Source of the DNA: Onchidella celtica
Lineage: Eukaryota; Mollusca; Gastropoda; Systellommatophora; Onchidiidae
Direction: 5' to 3'
Assembly (NCBI GenBank): GCA_963931925.1
Contig: OZ007570.1
Location: 38,184,620 to 38,248,619, forward strand
Length of the DNA: 64,000 nucleotides
The translations under genes and the position numbers were made by a program. Below the pieces are notes generated by a model, which was not told where the DNA came from, did no database searches, and saw only the letters and a list, made by a program, of their open reading frames with translations. Below, one piece after another: positions 32,220 to 44,096 of this stretch; the first letter of the stretch is position 1, and each line of letters starts with the position of its first letter.

Positions 32220-33970
32220 ATCACCCAAATCGAGCACATGCACATGCACATAAATGGTCCCATAGTCAAACATAATGTTTGTCCTCGTTTTTCAGGAAGT
32301 GCAGTTGGGCTGTCACTTTGATAACTAAAGTTCAAACGAGATTTGTCGATCCGCACAGCCTTAAGTTACGAGGTAATAGGAGACTTGAGCCTGCTACTGT
32401 TTGCAAATTGCCCCATACTCAAATGTGTGGAGCGTGGGAGACGGGAGCCTGGGCAAAACTGCACTGACGGTGGCAAACAAATACTTCCCTTGACTTGACT
32501 CATCGGTGACGCAGAAATGCTTGGGCGCCATGACGCCGTGACATGCAAGTCGTGTTTGGCAGTGCGCACGTGTTGTTGACTTCTCTTGTACTACATTTTG
32601 ACTTTTTCACCTTTTTCCGTACTACGGCCGTGTAACTGGTCAAACTTTTCCCGCCGAAAGCACTCCATACGTGACATCAGATGGTAAAGGCATCATGCCT
32701 GCGAATCCATGAAAGAATTATTTTGTGACGTGGACCCACAGCGCATCTTGTCCTTTCTGAAAGAGGCTAAGATCTACAACTTGATTCAAAAACTTAATAC
32801 ATATTGACAAAAATCTTTTCAGATCTATACAAACAACTTTTGAGAAGTTTACCAATGTCATAGTACATGCGGAACTGTTTAATTCTGTTCGTAAAGTTTG
32901 GGTTGAGGAGCCTCTGAACACCAGACATAAATAAAGAATCCCAAATGGACCGTGAGGGACGCAAAGTGGTCGTTATCGTGCCGACGCACCGTGAAACCAA
33001 AATTCAAACGCAAACTCAAAGCTGAAGACTCCCCACGGTTGGGTCTGGCGTCCACGGCCAACCCCCCCCCCCCTCCCCAGATACGTAACTAATATAAACT
33101 GTAGGTAGTCAATGTATGCCGTTGAGAAAATCTCACGTCGTGGTTGATGGGGCAATAGTACGAACGTTCTAACCGATCATGCATACGGAGAAGTCTGTGT
33201 TTTTTTTGTTTTTTTCATTTACCGACGAAGACAGCAAGTGTTTCAGGACAGAACTGCCCTACTTTTATGCTTAGAGTTAGAGTTTGGGTTTAACGGCACG
33301 TCGACATAACAACGGCCACGTTGCGCAAGCCAAAGCGGCAAAATAGAATAAAAGAATTGATGAATGAGCAGACATTTTTTATTAGAAGTTTCACATTATT
33401 TGGCATTGACAGACTTTTTTTTTATCAACAAATATGCTGAAAATTGGCCAAATTACGTAGCTTGCTTATAGAGATTATGATGATGGATATAAATCTTACA
33501 CAATTAAAGGGTAAAGACGGAGCAATGCTCCAGAAAATCTTAATTTCCGCAAATATTCACAGGCATTTAATATTACATGTCCAAAAAAGATATGTAAGTT
33601 CATATTTGTTAGACACTACAATTCTTTTTATTATCATAATTATTTTTCTAATAATAATAATATTAACATGTTTCGTAGATTCAGTGACGAAAATGAAATC
33701 ACTGACTTTATTTGCTATTTTACTGGATTTTTTTAGTTCCTGTCAGACTCAACTAAAAGCTCTTCTGTTTTTCGTTTGATTTTGTTTTTTAAGCAAAGAC
33801 AATGGACGTTCCAAATTCCCAATAATGTTTGACACTGATCCAAAACAGATTTGGACCGAAGCCTGGATACTTACCTTTAACTTTGTGAAATGTTTATCCT
33901 TTTTGGCAGATGGTCTTTGAGAGGGATTTTATTGAGACATAAACATGTGAAAGAAAGAACAAACATTTCC
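32220..33970. other. No recognisable gene or repeat family
   Basis: Mostly single-copy-looking sequence with a poly(C) tract near 33061 and AT-rich parts around 33600. Overlapping short frames on the minus strand at 32.7-33.15 kb show no domain. Confidence 0.45.
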
Positions 33971-33973
33971 TGT

Positions 33974-34206
33974 CTAAGGCTGGCGGCACACGAAGACAGT
34001 CAAGTTTGTTTCCCATCTGTTTCGACTCACTGCGGGAGGTCCCTCTTTCGGCAACTGATTCACGACAGTTTTAACGCTCCCCAGAACTAGTGAGACAGAC
34101 TTGTTTCGGTTTCTTCAGTGCGCAAGGTCCGGGTTTAACTCTATAGTGCACATTTCACCTAAACCCGAGACAAATCAGACTTGACACCGTGCGCCACCAG
34201 CCCTAA
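33974..34206 (+). mobile_element. R3 copy 5, best-preserved
   Basis: Left CTAAGGCTGGCGGCACACG and right CGTGCGCCACCAGCCCTAAAG-type ends are inverted. The interior shows GTTTCGACTCACTGCG, ACGACAGTTTTAACGCTCC, AGTGAGACAGACTTGTTTCG and GTTTAACTCTATAGTGCACA. About 232 bp with no open frame. This copy defines the family. Confidence 0.8.
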
Positions 34207-34284
34207 AGATAAACTAAGTCGCATTGACTTCATGAAAACGTCGTTAATGAATGGCACGATATACCCTCTGGCCTGACATAATTA

Positions 34285-34505
34285 TTAGCAAATGAACAGC
34301 CAGTGGAATGAGTGATTAAAATTTGTGAAAACCAATCTTTGTCTCTCAGCAAGGATTACATTCGTATCCGTTCCCGTTGGTAAATGCTTTTTGTTGCAAA
34401 CACTCAGAAAATGCCAGCGTTTGTCTGATTTGTTGCTGGAATTTCAGCGAAGGGCTATTGTAAGGGGATTACAAATCCAAAGAAAGAAAATAGTGAGTCG
34501 TTTTC
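34285..34505 (+). repeat. Duplicated block, copy A
   Basis: ATTAGCAAATGAACAG, CTCTCAGCAAGGATTACATT, AAACACTCA and TTTCAGCGAAGGGCT recur in order at 35670-35885. The duplication flanks the GATA arrays. Confidence 0.8.
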
Positions 34506-34519
34506 CTTGGCCACTCTAT

Positions 34520-35290
34520 TAATCATTTTACCATTTTCCTTTCATTTTTACAGTATCTCCAGTCAGTATGAAAGCAAAATTATAATTTTATGTACAATTT
34601 TCTTCCCCCCTATCCTCCATCCCCGAAACTCGTCCCCTTTTTCCCCTCACAACCACCAGAAGCAGTGATCGTTTTGGGAGATTCTGTATCTCATTATCAT
34701 CACCATCGTTGTGATCTAAATTCATACTACAAGCAGGATTACCATCGGGAAAATCAGTATCTATTAAAAATTGCCCATTAAAATTGATAATTAGGAGAAA
34801 ACAGCAGTAGGAAAAGAGACAAGCCGGACACAGCAATCCTTAAGGCTACGTAACAATAATATTAACAACAACAACAGCAGCAGCAGCAACGTCAACAACA
34901 GTAACAATTGCCAACTACTGCAGCAAAATGGAGCACATTTTCCCGCCCAACAAATTAACAGGACACCGGTGTATATTACACAGTAAAGTGGACACTTGAC
35001 CTTCATAAATTACCGCCCGAGTTTTGACGGACTTGCTCATCCATTATGGTGTCCGGTCTGTCAGTCAGTCCAGACGCCAGGTTAGTCTCAATTATCGATA
35101 GGGGTCATTCATTAGGGCTGGTTCATTATCCTGACGCTAGCTGCATAGGCGATGTCACTAAGGATATAGGCATAGGTACACAAAGGTAGAGTGTTAACAT
35201 TGGCGGAAGGTGTGCAAACTGAAACGATTGGAGAATTATTATGGACGGACTAAGACTAAGAGGTGTGGTAGATGTGGGGACGGTGGGAAA
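34520..35290. other. No recognised gene
   Basis: Contains an AAC/CAG trinucleotide patch at 34862-34905. No domain seen. Confidence 0.45.
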
Positions 35291-35294
35291 AGAT

Positions 35295-35635
<341 letters not shown>

Positions 35636-35669
35636 CGAATGAATGACACAGTTTAAATTGATGGACTGA

Positions 35670-35885
35670 CCTATTAGCAAACAGTAGAATGAATGATTTA
35701 TGAAAATCAGTCGTCTCTCAGCAAGGATTATATTCGTATCTATTCCAGTTCGTAAATGCCCTTTGTGGCAAACACTCATAAAATCCCAACGTTTGTGTGG
35801 TTTACGTTGTTGGCATTTCAGCGAGGGCTTCTTGTTAAAGGACCGTAGTGTAATTGCAACGCCGAAGAGAGAAAATGCTGAGTTG
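35670..35885 (+). repeat. Duplicated block, copy B
   Basis: Partner of 34285-34505, about 1.38 kb apart. Its end runs into a block (35859-35945) that is shared with 15935-16035. Confidence 0.8.
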
Positions 35886-36085
35886 TGTTCACTGCTCATC
35901 TATAGCTTACTACGTAAAATACCACGCTCCCGTAACAATAGCTTGAACAAGAGAAATTTGATGACGGGAGACTAAATTGGTATTTGTACACGATTGTCCT
36001 CCCCCCCTTTCCCCCGCCCCCAACACTAACTTGCCCACCATACTTCACCACACTTACGGAGATAATTATCATTTGTTTCTCCAGT

Positions 36086-36310
36086 GCCCCAGTCTGTGGC
36101 TCTTGGCCCTAAATCTAGTGATGTTTCAGCGCAAGCCACTTTTTGTTTGAAAATCAGTGCAGAAAGAGGAGAATGGTACCTTCCAGTGGTAACTTTTGCT
36201 TCTCGGAGGCCCCTGTCTATGGCTGTTGGCCCTAAATCTACAGTGATGTTTCAGCGCAAGCCACTTTTTGTTTGAAAAGTCACCGTGGAAAGAGCACCAT
36301 AGTGCCTTCT
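36086..36310 (+). repeat. 123-bp tandem duplication
   Basis: TTGGCCCTAAATCTA, GTGATGTTTCAGCGCAAGCC and ACTTTTTGTTTGAAAA occur twice with a 123-bp period. Copies differ by several changes. Confidence 0.85.
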
Positions 36311-36445
36311 TTGCTGCAGATCCCGCGGTACTTTTTGTGCTCTTCAGTTTGGAGACCGTTACTGGTTCACTGCAGTATTGCTTGTTGACCCGGTTTTGGT
36401 CCGTAAAGAGGAAGTAAGTATCAAAGCGGTGATAAAGGTCTGAAC

Positions 36446-36449
<4 letters not shown>

Positions 36450-36530
<81 letters not shown>

Positions 36531-36677
36531 GGGGGAGGAGGAGAGAGAGAGGAGAGAGAGAGACAGGCAGAGACAGAGGGAGACAGACAGGGAAAGAGAG
36601 AGAGACAGACAGACAGACACACAGAGACACACACAGACGCTTGCCTCCACAAACACACACACACACACACACACACA
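36450..36677. repeat. (GA)n-rich microsatellite with (CA)n end
   Basis: GA run to about 36516, then interrupted GA/GACA words and a CA run ending near 36675. Minus-strand Ser-Leu frames are artefacts. Confidence 0.98.
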
Positions 36678-36813
36678 TCAAATCACGTGAATATAGATAA
36701 TGGGGCTGAAAAACACCTGTCCTTGAAGATACACGCACGAAAGTGAACAAAATAAGGGAAGGAAACAGAGAAAAGAAGGTAGATGAAAAGAACGCCAAGG
36801 ATTTAAGTCAATA

Positions 36814-37750
36814 GGACATCGTTTGGGAGCTGAAATAGGACATCGTTTGGGAGCTGAAATAGGACATCGTTTGGGAGCTGAAATAGGACATCGTTTGGGA
36901 GCTGAAATATGACATCGTTTGGGAGCTGAAATAGGACATCGTTTGGGAGCTGAAATAGGACATCGTTTGGGAGCTGAAATAGGACATCGTTTGGGAGCTG
37001 AAATAGGACATCGTTTGGGAGCTGAAATAGGACATCGTTTGGGAGCTGAAATAGGACATCGTTTGGGAGCTGAAATAGGACATCGTTTGGGAGCTGAAAT
37101 AGGACATCGTTTGGGAGCTGAAATAGGACATCGTTTGGGAGCTGAAATAGGACATCGTTTGGGAGCTGAAATAGGACATCGTTTGGGAGCTGAAATAGGA
37201 CATCGTTTGGGAGCTGAAATAGGACATCGTTTGGGAGCTGAAATAGGACATCGTTTGGGAGCTGAAATAGGACATCGTTTGGGAGCTGAAATAGGACATC
37301 GTTTGGGAGCTGAAATAGGACATCGTTTGGGAGCTGAAATAGGACATCGTTTGGGAGCTGAAATAGGACATCGTTTGGGAGCTGAAATAGGACATCGTTT
37401 GGGAGCTGAAATAGGACATCGTTTGGGAGCTGAAATAGGACATCGTTTGGGAGCTGAAATAGGACATCGTTTGGGAGCTGAAATAGGACATCGTTTGGGA
37501 GCTGAAATAGGACATCGTTTTGGGAGCTGAAATAGGACATCGTTTGGGAGCTGAAATAGGACATCGTTTGGGAGCTGAAATAGGACATCGTTTGGGAGCT
37601 GAAATAGGACATCGTTTGGGAGCTGAAATAGGACATCGTTTGGGAGCTGAAATAGGACATCGTTTGGGAGCTGAAATAGGACATCGTTTGGGAGCTGAAA
37701 TAGGACATCGTTTGGGAGCTGAAATAGGACATCGTTTGGGAGCTGAAATA
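36814..37750. repeat. 24-bp minisatellite, 39 units
   Basis: Unit begins GGACATCGTTTGGGAGCTGA and ends AATA. The 937 bp equal 39 x 24 plus one inserted T (in the GTTTTGGG unit near 37519). The only other difference I see is one G-to-T (TATGACATCG near 36909). Because 24 is divisible by three, the array stays open in several frames on both strands (octapeptides ISAPKRCP, FQLPNDVL, YFSSQTMS, GHRLGAEI), yielding frames up to 406 codons. The one-base insertion switches frame within the array, so no single octapeptide runs through all units, and there is no promoter, intron or flanking coding context. Not a gene on present evidence. Confidence 0.98.
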
Positions 37751-37859
37751 GGCATGAATGGCACTTAGCAGAGACGCGATGGCAAAGAGCAAAACTGTGG
37801 TCCACAGAGAATAGTTTGTTGTTGTTGCAGGGGAGGGGCGGGGGAGGGGGGGTGATGTG

Positions 37860-38640
37860 ACTTACCACCCCCCCCCCCCCCCAAACCTCCACTCCCACTC
37901 ACATCCACCTTCTTACTCACACACAAATGCTTTTACAAAGCCCTACATCAGTAAACAACAACAAGTAAGTCATACAATAACCTGTATAAAAGAAAAATTA
38001 AACAGCAAAAGAAGGTGTGAAAGAAATATTCGATGAATATTATCAATGAAAATCTCAGCGAGGAAAGTGACAGGTGAGAGACTTATTTATTCACCAATAC
38101 AAATTAATAGTCTATAACTATCTTTATTCCGTGGCAGAAACGCCAAGGTTACTGTAATTTTAATAAACTAGTGTAAGGACCCGTTCAAAGTCAGCCATAA
38201 TTTACCAAAGAGAATATGCGTCTCTCTCTCTCTCTCTCTCTGTTCCTCCTTCATTGATCCCCCCAAACCGCCGCCGTTTTATAAACAAAACAAACCGCCC
38301 ATGAGGTGCACCGCACAGTCACACGGTACACCGGTCACCACTTCCTCTGTAAGGTAGTGAGAGACCGCGGCGCGCATTCTGAGTGGGTTCGCTGTAACCA
38401 ACTCCAAAATACACAAGCTGAACTTTAATGTTGCAGTATCATTCACTGGCCTTTCGATAACTGTACCGGCGATCAGTTTCTCAAGGATTTCGAAGTATTT
38501 TCGTTGTTTTGATTTGTTGAAAGTGATTCTGATCAGTGGTTGAAAGCATCAATTTCCAAGGATTTTAAAAGTTTTTCGATTTTCGGAACTTCAGGTATGC
38601 ATAGCTAGAATACATCGAGTGATGAATCTTGCACAAACAT
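37860..38640. other. No clear gene; possible leader exon
   Basis: Poly(C) at 37869 and (CT)n at 38221-38241. The more GC-rich stretch 38330-38400 is followed by AT-richer sequence ending in ACTTCAG/GTATGC (38588-38600), which could be a non-coding first exon and donor. That is speculation from composition and one splice-like site. Confidence 0.2.
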
Positions 38641-38754
38641 GAATGTGCTCTTGTGTAATATTATGTATGAGTATTATGTGTGCGGTGGATTGGAGGGGGA
38701 GGGGTGCTGAGATTGGGGGTGGAAAGGGGGGGGGGTGTGATTATGAATTCATGG

Positions 38755-39035
38755 TCAAAACTTTCTCCTGCCAGGTGGAAACTGGAACTGATTTTCCATC
38801 CCGATCACGACCTCAGTTCTTATTAAAATTTGTTCTGTCTCCATTTTCTGAAATAAACTGGAGATCTCTCAGTATGTAGAAGAGGTATAACAAATGCACA
38901 CATTTATACTTGTTTAAAATGTATTGTGCGGCCCTTCTCAAGCTGTTTGGCAGTTCCGATTTATTCTAATTCCCTTATCATAATAACTAAAGGCGCAAAC
39001 GTTTAACTTTGAATTTCTCAGTTGTGCAAAAAGTG
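38755..39035 (+). repeat. R14 dispersed repeat copy B
   Basis: CTGGAGATCTCTCAGTA, CAGTTCCGATTTATTCTAAT, TTATCATAATAACTAAA and GCAAACGTTTAACTTTGAAT match copies A and C. Confidence 0.65.
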
Positions 39036-39665
39036 GTGTCGGAATAAACAACAACTAGAGTCTATATAAATGTCTCCGATGTTTGCACGCGATTCCGTGT
39101 TTGTTTTCGAAACTTATTCTTTAGCCGGTTATTTTTCGTTTATTTCGTGTTTTTGTTTTTTGTTTTGTGTGTCTGTCATGTTTCATACTCATCAATATTT
39201 TTATTCATGCATATTGGCAGTTGCTCAGTTGAATCTTGCGTGGTCGACATCCAGCATTGTCAAGTATACAATAAACCTTGATATTAAATGTTCCAATATT
39301 CATTATCTAAACATTAATTCAACTCTGAAATTTTGTAACTGTTATAATCTAGTCAAGACCATTACGTCAGTCCAACACGGATTTCCGTACGGTCATTAGG
39401 ACTACCGGAGGAGCGGATTCCTTACGTCAAACCGACCTCGGGGCGATGTCGTAAACAGGGATTCACGTAGGAAAGATGTCATTCCTTTGTGCAAACTTGA
39501 CGTCAATCCTAGTGGTCGATTTTCCGTACGATTGCTGGATGGGAAAAGTCTGGCAAAATTGATCTACATGTGTTGCATAATTTGTATTTGTTCGACTTTC
39601 TTGGGAACAAATTGATGGTAAGTGAGGTTAACTCATTGCCTTGAAAAAAGCTGTTGCCAAAAAAA
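39036..39665. other. No recognised gene
   Basis: A 109-codon plus-strand frame (39070) has no recognisable domain. One CRE palindrome at 39498-39505. Confidence 0.4.
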
Positions 39666-39667
39666 TA

Positions 39668-39785
39668 GGCCATTTTCTGTCTTCTCTTTTAGCCTGCGTT
39701 TCATTGAGTATTATTTCTTACGCGAGGCTTTGATGCTATATACAACGTTTTCTTTTTGCCAAATTTTGACTCATATCCTACGGTA
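39668..39785 (-). repeat. R2 copy 6
   Basis: TTCTGTCTTCTCTTTTAG, TTATTTCTTACGCGAGGCTT and CGTTTTCTTTTTGCCAAATT are R2 core blocks in reverse. Confidence 0.75.
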
Positions 39786-40062
39786 AGGTCTGTGGGTGTG
39801 GACGGTAACTCGCAACATTATCCAGTCTAAAATTCAGATGTAGCTCATAGATGCTTTTTCTTTCACTCATATAAACACAACACATAATACATCAGGCATT
39901 AAAGTAAAGGAAAATCAATGAACCAGGGTGGAATCCAGTATTTTGAAAAGCTGGCTTAGGTATTCGTGTTGGAATATTGGTGTCCACTCGAGCCGAATAT
40001 TCGGCTTACCGTAGCGAAGCGAAAATCCGCCAGCCGAATATATGGCTTACCGTAGCGAACGA
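39773..40062 (-). mobile_element. R4 MITE, copy A
   Basis: Reverse complement of the 62602-62889 element. Shares AAAGTAAAGGAAAATCAATG, AACCAGGGTGG, TTGGAATATTGGTGTC and GAATATTCGGCTTACCGTAG. The GCCGAATAT-GGCTTACCGTAGCGAA end is present as a short tandem duplicate here. Confidence 0.75.
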
Positions 40063-40267
40063 TTCAATAATAATGATTATTGTGCAATGTCTTGTGGTAA
40101 AATTGAAGGGAAAGGACGGTGGTAATGTCATGTTCAAACATGTGATTAAATTAGTGCAAAGTGCACTGTGCATCATCTTAATCGTACTTTTCCCACCAAG
40201 ATGCACCGTTCAAGGTGAAGTAGAGAGTACTTAACGGTTTTGTTTACCTGGGTTGAGATAAAACAGA

Positions 40268-40573
40268 GCATCTCGGGCTTCAAGTTCTGAAGTAGTTCAT
40301 TGCATCTCGGGCTTCAAGTTCTGAAGTAGTTCAGTGCATCTCGGGCTTCAAGTTCTGAAGTAGTTCAGTGCATCTCGGGCTTCAAGTTCTGAAGTAGTTC
40401 AGTGCATCTCGGGCTTCAAGTTCTGAAGTAGTTCAATGCATCTCGGGCTTCAAGTTCTGAAGTAGTTCAGTGCATCTCGGGCTTCAAGTTCTGAAGTAGT
40501 TCAGTGCATCTCGGGCTTCAAGTTCTGAAGTAGTTCAGTGCATCTTGGGCTTCAAGTTCTGAAGTAGTTCAGT
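40268..40573. repeat. 34-bp minisatellite, 9 units
   Basis: Unit GCATCTCGGGCTTCAAGTTC then TGAAGTAGTTCAGT; exactly nine units. Variants are single bases (first and fifth unit ends, and CATCTTGGG in the last). Each unit contains the small hairpin CTTCAAGTTCTGAAG. Confidence 0.98.
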
Positions 40574-40590
40574 GCATTCTGCGGCCCCAT

Positions 40591-41158
40591 CTGCTTTCTT
40601 TTACTTTGATTCTTGCAAGATGGTGTACACCCATTATAGATAATGATATGGCTATTTTGATGTACCGTACATTCTTATCGTAATCCAATTCAATTGTGTT
40701 TACCACTGGTTGTTCTTCCTGGTCCGTTGAATCTGAGCCGAGGCACAGAATACCAAGACAAACCATTTCTTCTCCCGCTATTATGTCCACGAACCGCGAG
40801 GGCACGAATACGGTGAGTACATACTACTCTTTTTCGTTCAATAAAATTATGAAAGGGTGTGATGCGAATTGTTGCATTGTTGACATCGATGATACGCACA
40901 CAAAGTGGACGGACGGAATGACGAATTGATTCGTCTCGATATCCTATGTCTCGGGTCTGAGGACCCACGCGACCTAGGCTATAAATACAACTAGATTGTA
41001 ATTGTCAAAGGGACAAACCTAACTTGTTGTATTGCATAAGATAAGAATCGCTTTATTATCCCATGAAGGGAATTCACGTTCACAGAGAACGTCTAGGAGC
41101 ACATAGTATTACATGGTACATACATCGAACGCATCATTACATAAACATATCATAACTT
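40591..41158 (+). repeat. R13 repeat copy A (interrupted)
   Basis: Matches 42167-42497 on both sides of a 218-bp MITE. Shared blocks are TTGCAAGATGGTGT, TTCTTATCGTAATCC, GAGGACCCACGCGA, GGCTATAAATA and AATTCACGTTCACAGAG. The GATAAGAATCGCTTTATTAT and GGGAATTCACG part resembles the 3' end of some animal non-LTR elements, but that is a weak guess. Confidence 0.8.
40738..40955. mobile_element. R12 MITE with 6-bp target duplication
   Basis: Starts CCGAGGCACAGAATACCAAG and ends ATATCCTATGTCTCGGG; the inverted ends (GAC/GCACAG(G/A)ATA(C/T)C(G/A)AGAC) extend about 30 bp. TCTGAG sits at both sides (40732-40737 and 40956-40961). The empty relative at 42.3 kb reads TTTGAG once at the same place, which confirms insertion and a single-copy target. 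Confidence 0.9.
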
Positions 41159-41162
41159 AAAA

Positions 41163-41310
41163 CATGAAGAAATATGTCATGAAACTTTACTAAAATATGG
41201 CACACAAGTAGCTATACTAACGTCATGTTGAGGCGGAGAGCACATTACATGAAGAAATATGGCAGGATACCTTACTAAAATATAGCACACAACTAACTAC
41301 AGAGCCTTAT
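41163..41310 (+). repeat. Short 86-bp tandem duplication
   Basis: ACATGAAGAAATATG and TTACTAAAATAT(G/A)GCACACAA occur twice about 86 bp apart, each followed by a similar tail. Confidence 0.75.
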
Positions 41311-41319
41311 TGAGGCTAA

Positions 41320-41860
41320 TTGCGGAGCGGAACAACGATGTTCTGTGTCTTTTTCTCTTGCGTAGCAACTGAATATTTCGAAGTAATCAACCTATTCAAG
41401 CCGAACGTTTAACCCCAGTATAATTGCCTGTTAGCTGATTGAAAGGGTTAGTATTTTCAATTACAGAGACAATCAAATCGGCTTTTCCAGAAATGCATAC
41501 TTTGTTACGGTTCCGGATCAGTAGAATACCGCGTTGTAGGATTACTCTTTAAACAAAAAACCACCAGGGAGAATTAATGTTTCCCTGGCAGCAGTAGCAT
41601 TAATTAACATTTCTCGTAAAAGATGAAGAGGATTCGCCGAATCTACCTTGAAGGGTTTTAGCTTTAATGATGCCATGGTGTAATTCCTGGACTCCGCCAA
41701 AATTAATGGTTTTGAGATGTACGTGGTAGTCTGCAAATTTGATATTTGGAGTTTGGAAAGATCTGAATTCTGAAACCTCCCCAGTTAATACAAATTTTTG
41801 GAAAGCCGCCTCAATCGCTCTGGCAGGACAACATAAGCAAATTAGCCTACATGATCTTCT
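41320..41860. other. No recognised gene
   Basis: No shared repeat or domain recognised; short frames only. Confidence 0.4.
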
Positions 41861-41863
41861 AAG

Positions 41864-42036
41864 TCAGTATTTCTCAAGTTGGGGCGTGGGATTTGGGAAT
41901 GGGGCGTAAGGATATGTACTGAATACTAACTTTGTGCCATCATTGTGGAGCATTGTTTTTTTTTGGGGGGGGGGGGGGGTTGGTGTGGAAACTTGAAGGG
42001 GGCATGCCCCTCCCCCAAAAGGATTGAGAAACACTT
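41864..42036. mobile_element. hAT-like MITE, type 2, copy A
   Basis: Left CAGTATTTCTCAAGTTGGGG and right ATTGAGAAACACTTG are inverted hAT-like ends. The 8-bp flanks CTTCTAAG and TGTCTAAG match at 6 of 8. A poly(T)/poly(G) run and GGGGCATGCCCC lie inside. Confidence 0.7.
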
Positions 42037-42166
42037 GTCTAAGAGCCCCAGAAAGACAAAAGAATATTATTTAGAGGAGAATGAAATCTTTTGACTGCTT
42101 TCAGCACCAAATAATGTCATCTTTGAAGAGAGCCGTTTTAGCTGTTGAATATTTCCAAGATCATAC

Positions 42167-42497
42167 CTGCTGTGTTTTACGTTGATTATTGCAAGATGGT
42201 GTGCACCCATTAGAGATAATGTTGTTTTGCTGAACTGCATTCTTATCGTAATCCCAATCCATTTGCGTCATCCACTGGTTCTTCCTGGTCTGTTGAATTT
42301 GAGGACCCACGCGATTTGGGCTATAAATAAAACCAGTTGTCAAAGTGACAAACTTAATTTGTTGTAATGTGTAAGACAAGATATGACTTACTCTTTTATT
42401 CCTTGCGGGAAATTCACGTTCACAGAGTGTGTTTAAGAGCACATAATTACATGGTACACACATCTGTCGTATCATTTCATAAACATATCGTAACTCA
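42167..42497 (+). repeat. R13 repeat copy B (uninterrupted)
   Basis: Empty-site partner of 40591-41158. GTTGAATTTGAGGACCC is continuous here, exactly where copy A carries the R12 MITE. Confidence 0.85.
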
Positions 42498-42499
42498 GT

Positions 42500-43400
42500 G
42501 CCAGGCTTATTACATGGAGACAATGTTTTCAGCTCTAATTCTTAGTGTGTGTGTGTTCTAAGCTGTCAATCAAATTATCCGTACAGGCCTTCTGGGTGTA
42601 TCTGAGGCATATCGTGAATTTTATGTAACCTGAGTGTACTGCTGTACCCCTATGGTAGTCAATATATACTAACAGTAACAAAGACAACCACGCACCTATA
42701 ACAATCACTCTTAGTGCACAGGAGTGTTAAACTTCCTATCACGAGAAGGGCATCAAGTTATGACGGATTTTCTTTTGGACCAGCTTTACTGTTCATGTTC
42801 AGACACGATTCGGCAGGATTGATAATCAACTCTCAGTGTTTTTTTTTTTGTGTGTGTGTCAAACAATATCAGAATAACCATAACATTAACAATTGTTCTT
42901 TTTGAACTATGAATATTTCTTGAAAGCAAAAAAGAAAAAAAAAGTAAATAATGATAATTTTAATTACATAAAAATCACCTGTTAAATGTCAGTGTGACTT
43001 CTTTTGGATATAACTTTTATTTTATTTTTATTGTACTTGACTCTCAAACAACCTGCGCATACTTTAGCGCTATAACCATTGGAACTCGGTGTTATCAGTG
43101 GCAACTCCTCGTGCTATCGCGTTGATTATGCTTGACCCAGTAACTGATACGGTCAGAACAACTTTCCTGATAAATGGACGCCTTTTGCACGATGAATCAT
43201 CTCGGCCCCTACTATTTGTATTTTATTTCCATAAAGGGACGCTTCCTGTTCTTATTCTGGCTCCAGTTTTATGTGAGGAATTCAGAACAGAGCTAAAATT
43301 CGTCCCGAATCGAAAAAGTTTGATCTATCGACTGACTGGCTGATAGTGTCTCCTCTAAGCCTCAACTCTCGTATGTTTTGTTCGGCAAGAAGGTGTATTT
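42500..43400. other. No recognised gene
   Basis: An 84-codon plus-strand frame at 43089 has no domain I know. Short GT runs only. Confidence 0.4.
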
Positions 43401-43401
43401 A

Positions 43402-43402
43402 T

Positions 43403-43480
<78 letters not shown>
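43402..43480. repeat. (GA)n microsatellite
   Basis: Nearly pure GA run of about 75 bp. Confidence 0.98.
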
Positions 43481-43481
<1 letters not shown>

Positions 43482-44096
43482 GTTTCTTTTTCTTTGTAAA
43501 GCGCTTTGGGTCCACTAGGTGCTATGAAAACATCATTATTATTATTATTTACTGCATTATTACAACTATGTTGCTCTCTTGATATACTGATGCTGCTTAT
43601 TGTATTGGATTCTCACGCAGAACGTTATTATACTGTTTTCTTCTGTTTTGTTACCGTGAAAACTGCAGGCCTAGAAAACAAGTGAAATATTCATCAGCAA
43701 GGAATAAAAGGAGAAATAGATCTATCTGTTCTTCCTGAACTTTCAGTTTCTGGTCTCCATGCGAGTTCTGTGCTCTCATGTCTACCAGTTTGCTTGTTTT
43801 TTTTCTCTTTGTTTCTGTTTCTTTTCTTTGTTTATCCTCCAATTTCCAGTTTCTCACATCATTCCAGTGTCCAATTCAAGGATTTGGACACCGTAGGGCG
43901 AGAGTGGGCCATCCCATCGTTTTCTATTTTCCAAATACATGTAATTGGTTCTATAAATAGACATTGACTCAGTCTTGCTAAAAATATCTGATGTATTCCT
44001 GTTCCCAGTTGGTGGATACTTTTAGTACCAAATCTTTGCGTTTACAAAACATTAAAATCTTAAGTAGCGAAGAGTTCAGCCGTCATTTTCTTAAGG

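Noticed and set aside
36678..37898. 406-codon minus-strand frame
   Set aside because: It consists of the 24-bp minisatellite. The other strand and other frames are equally open, and a 1-bp insertion switches frame inside the array.
39070..39399. 109-codon frame
   Set aside because: No domain, no promoter or splice context; AT-rich hydrophobic composition typical of chance frames.
39400..39540. Possible inverted repeat with TTCCGTACG words
   Set aside because: Only short words match when arms are aligned; no consistent ends or second copy.
40268..40573. Regular repeats resembling a CRISPR array
   Set aside because: Units are contiguous 34-bp copies with no unique spacers, in animal-type DNA; it is a minisatellite.
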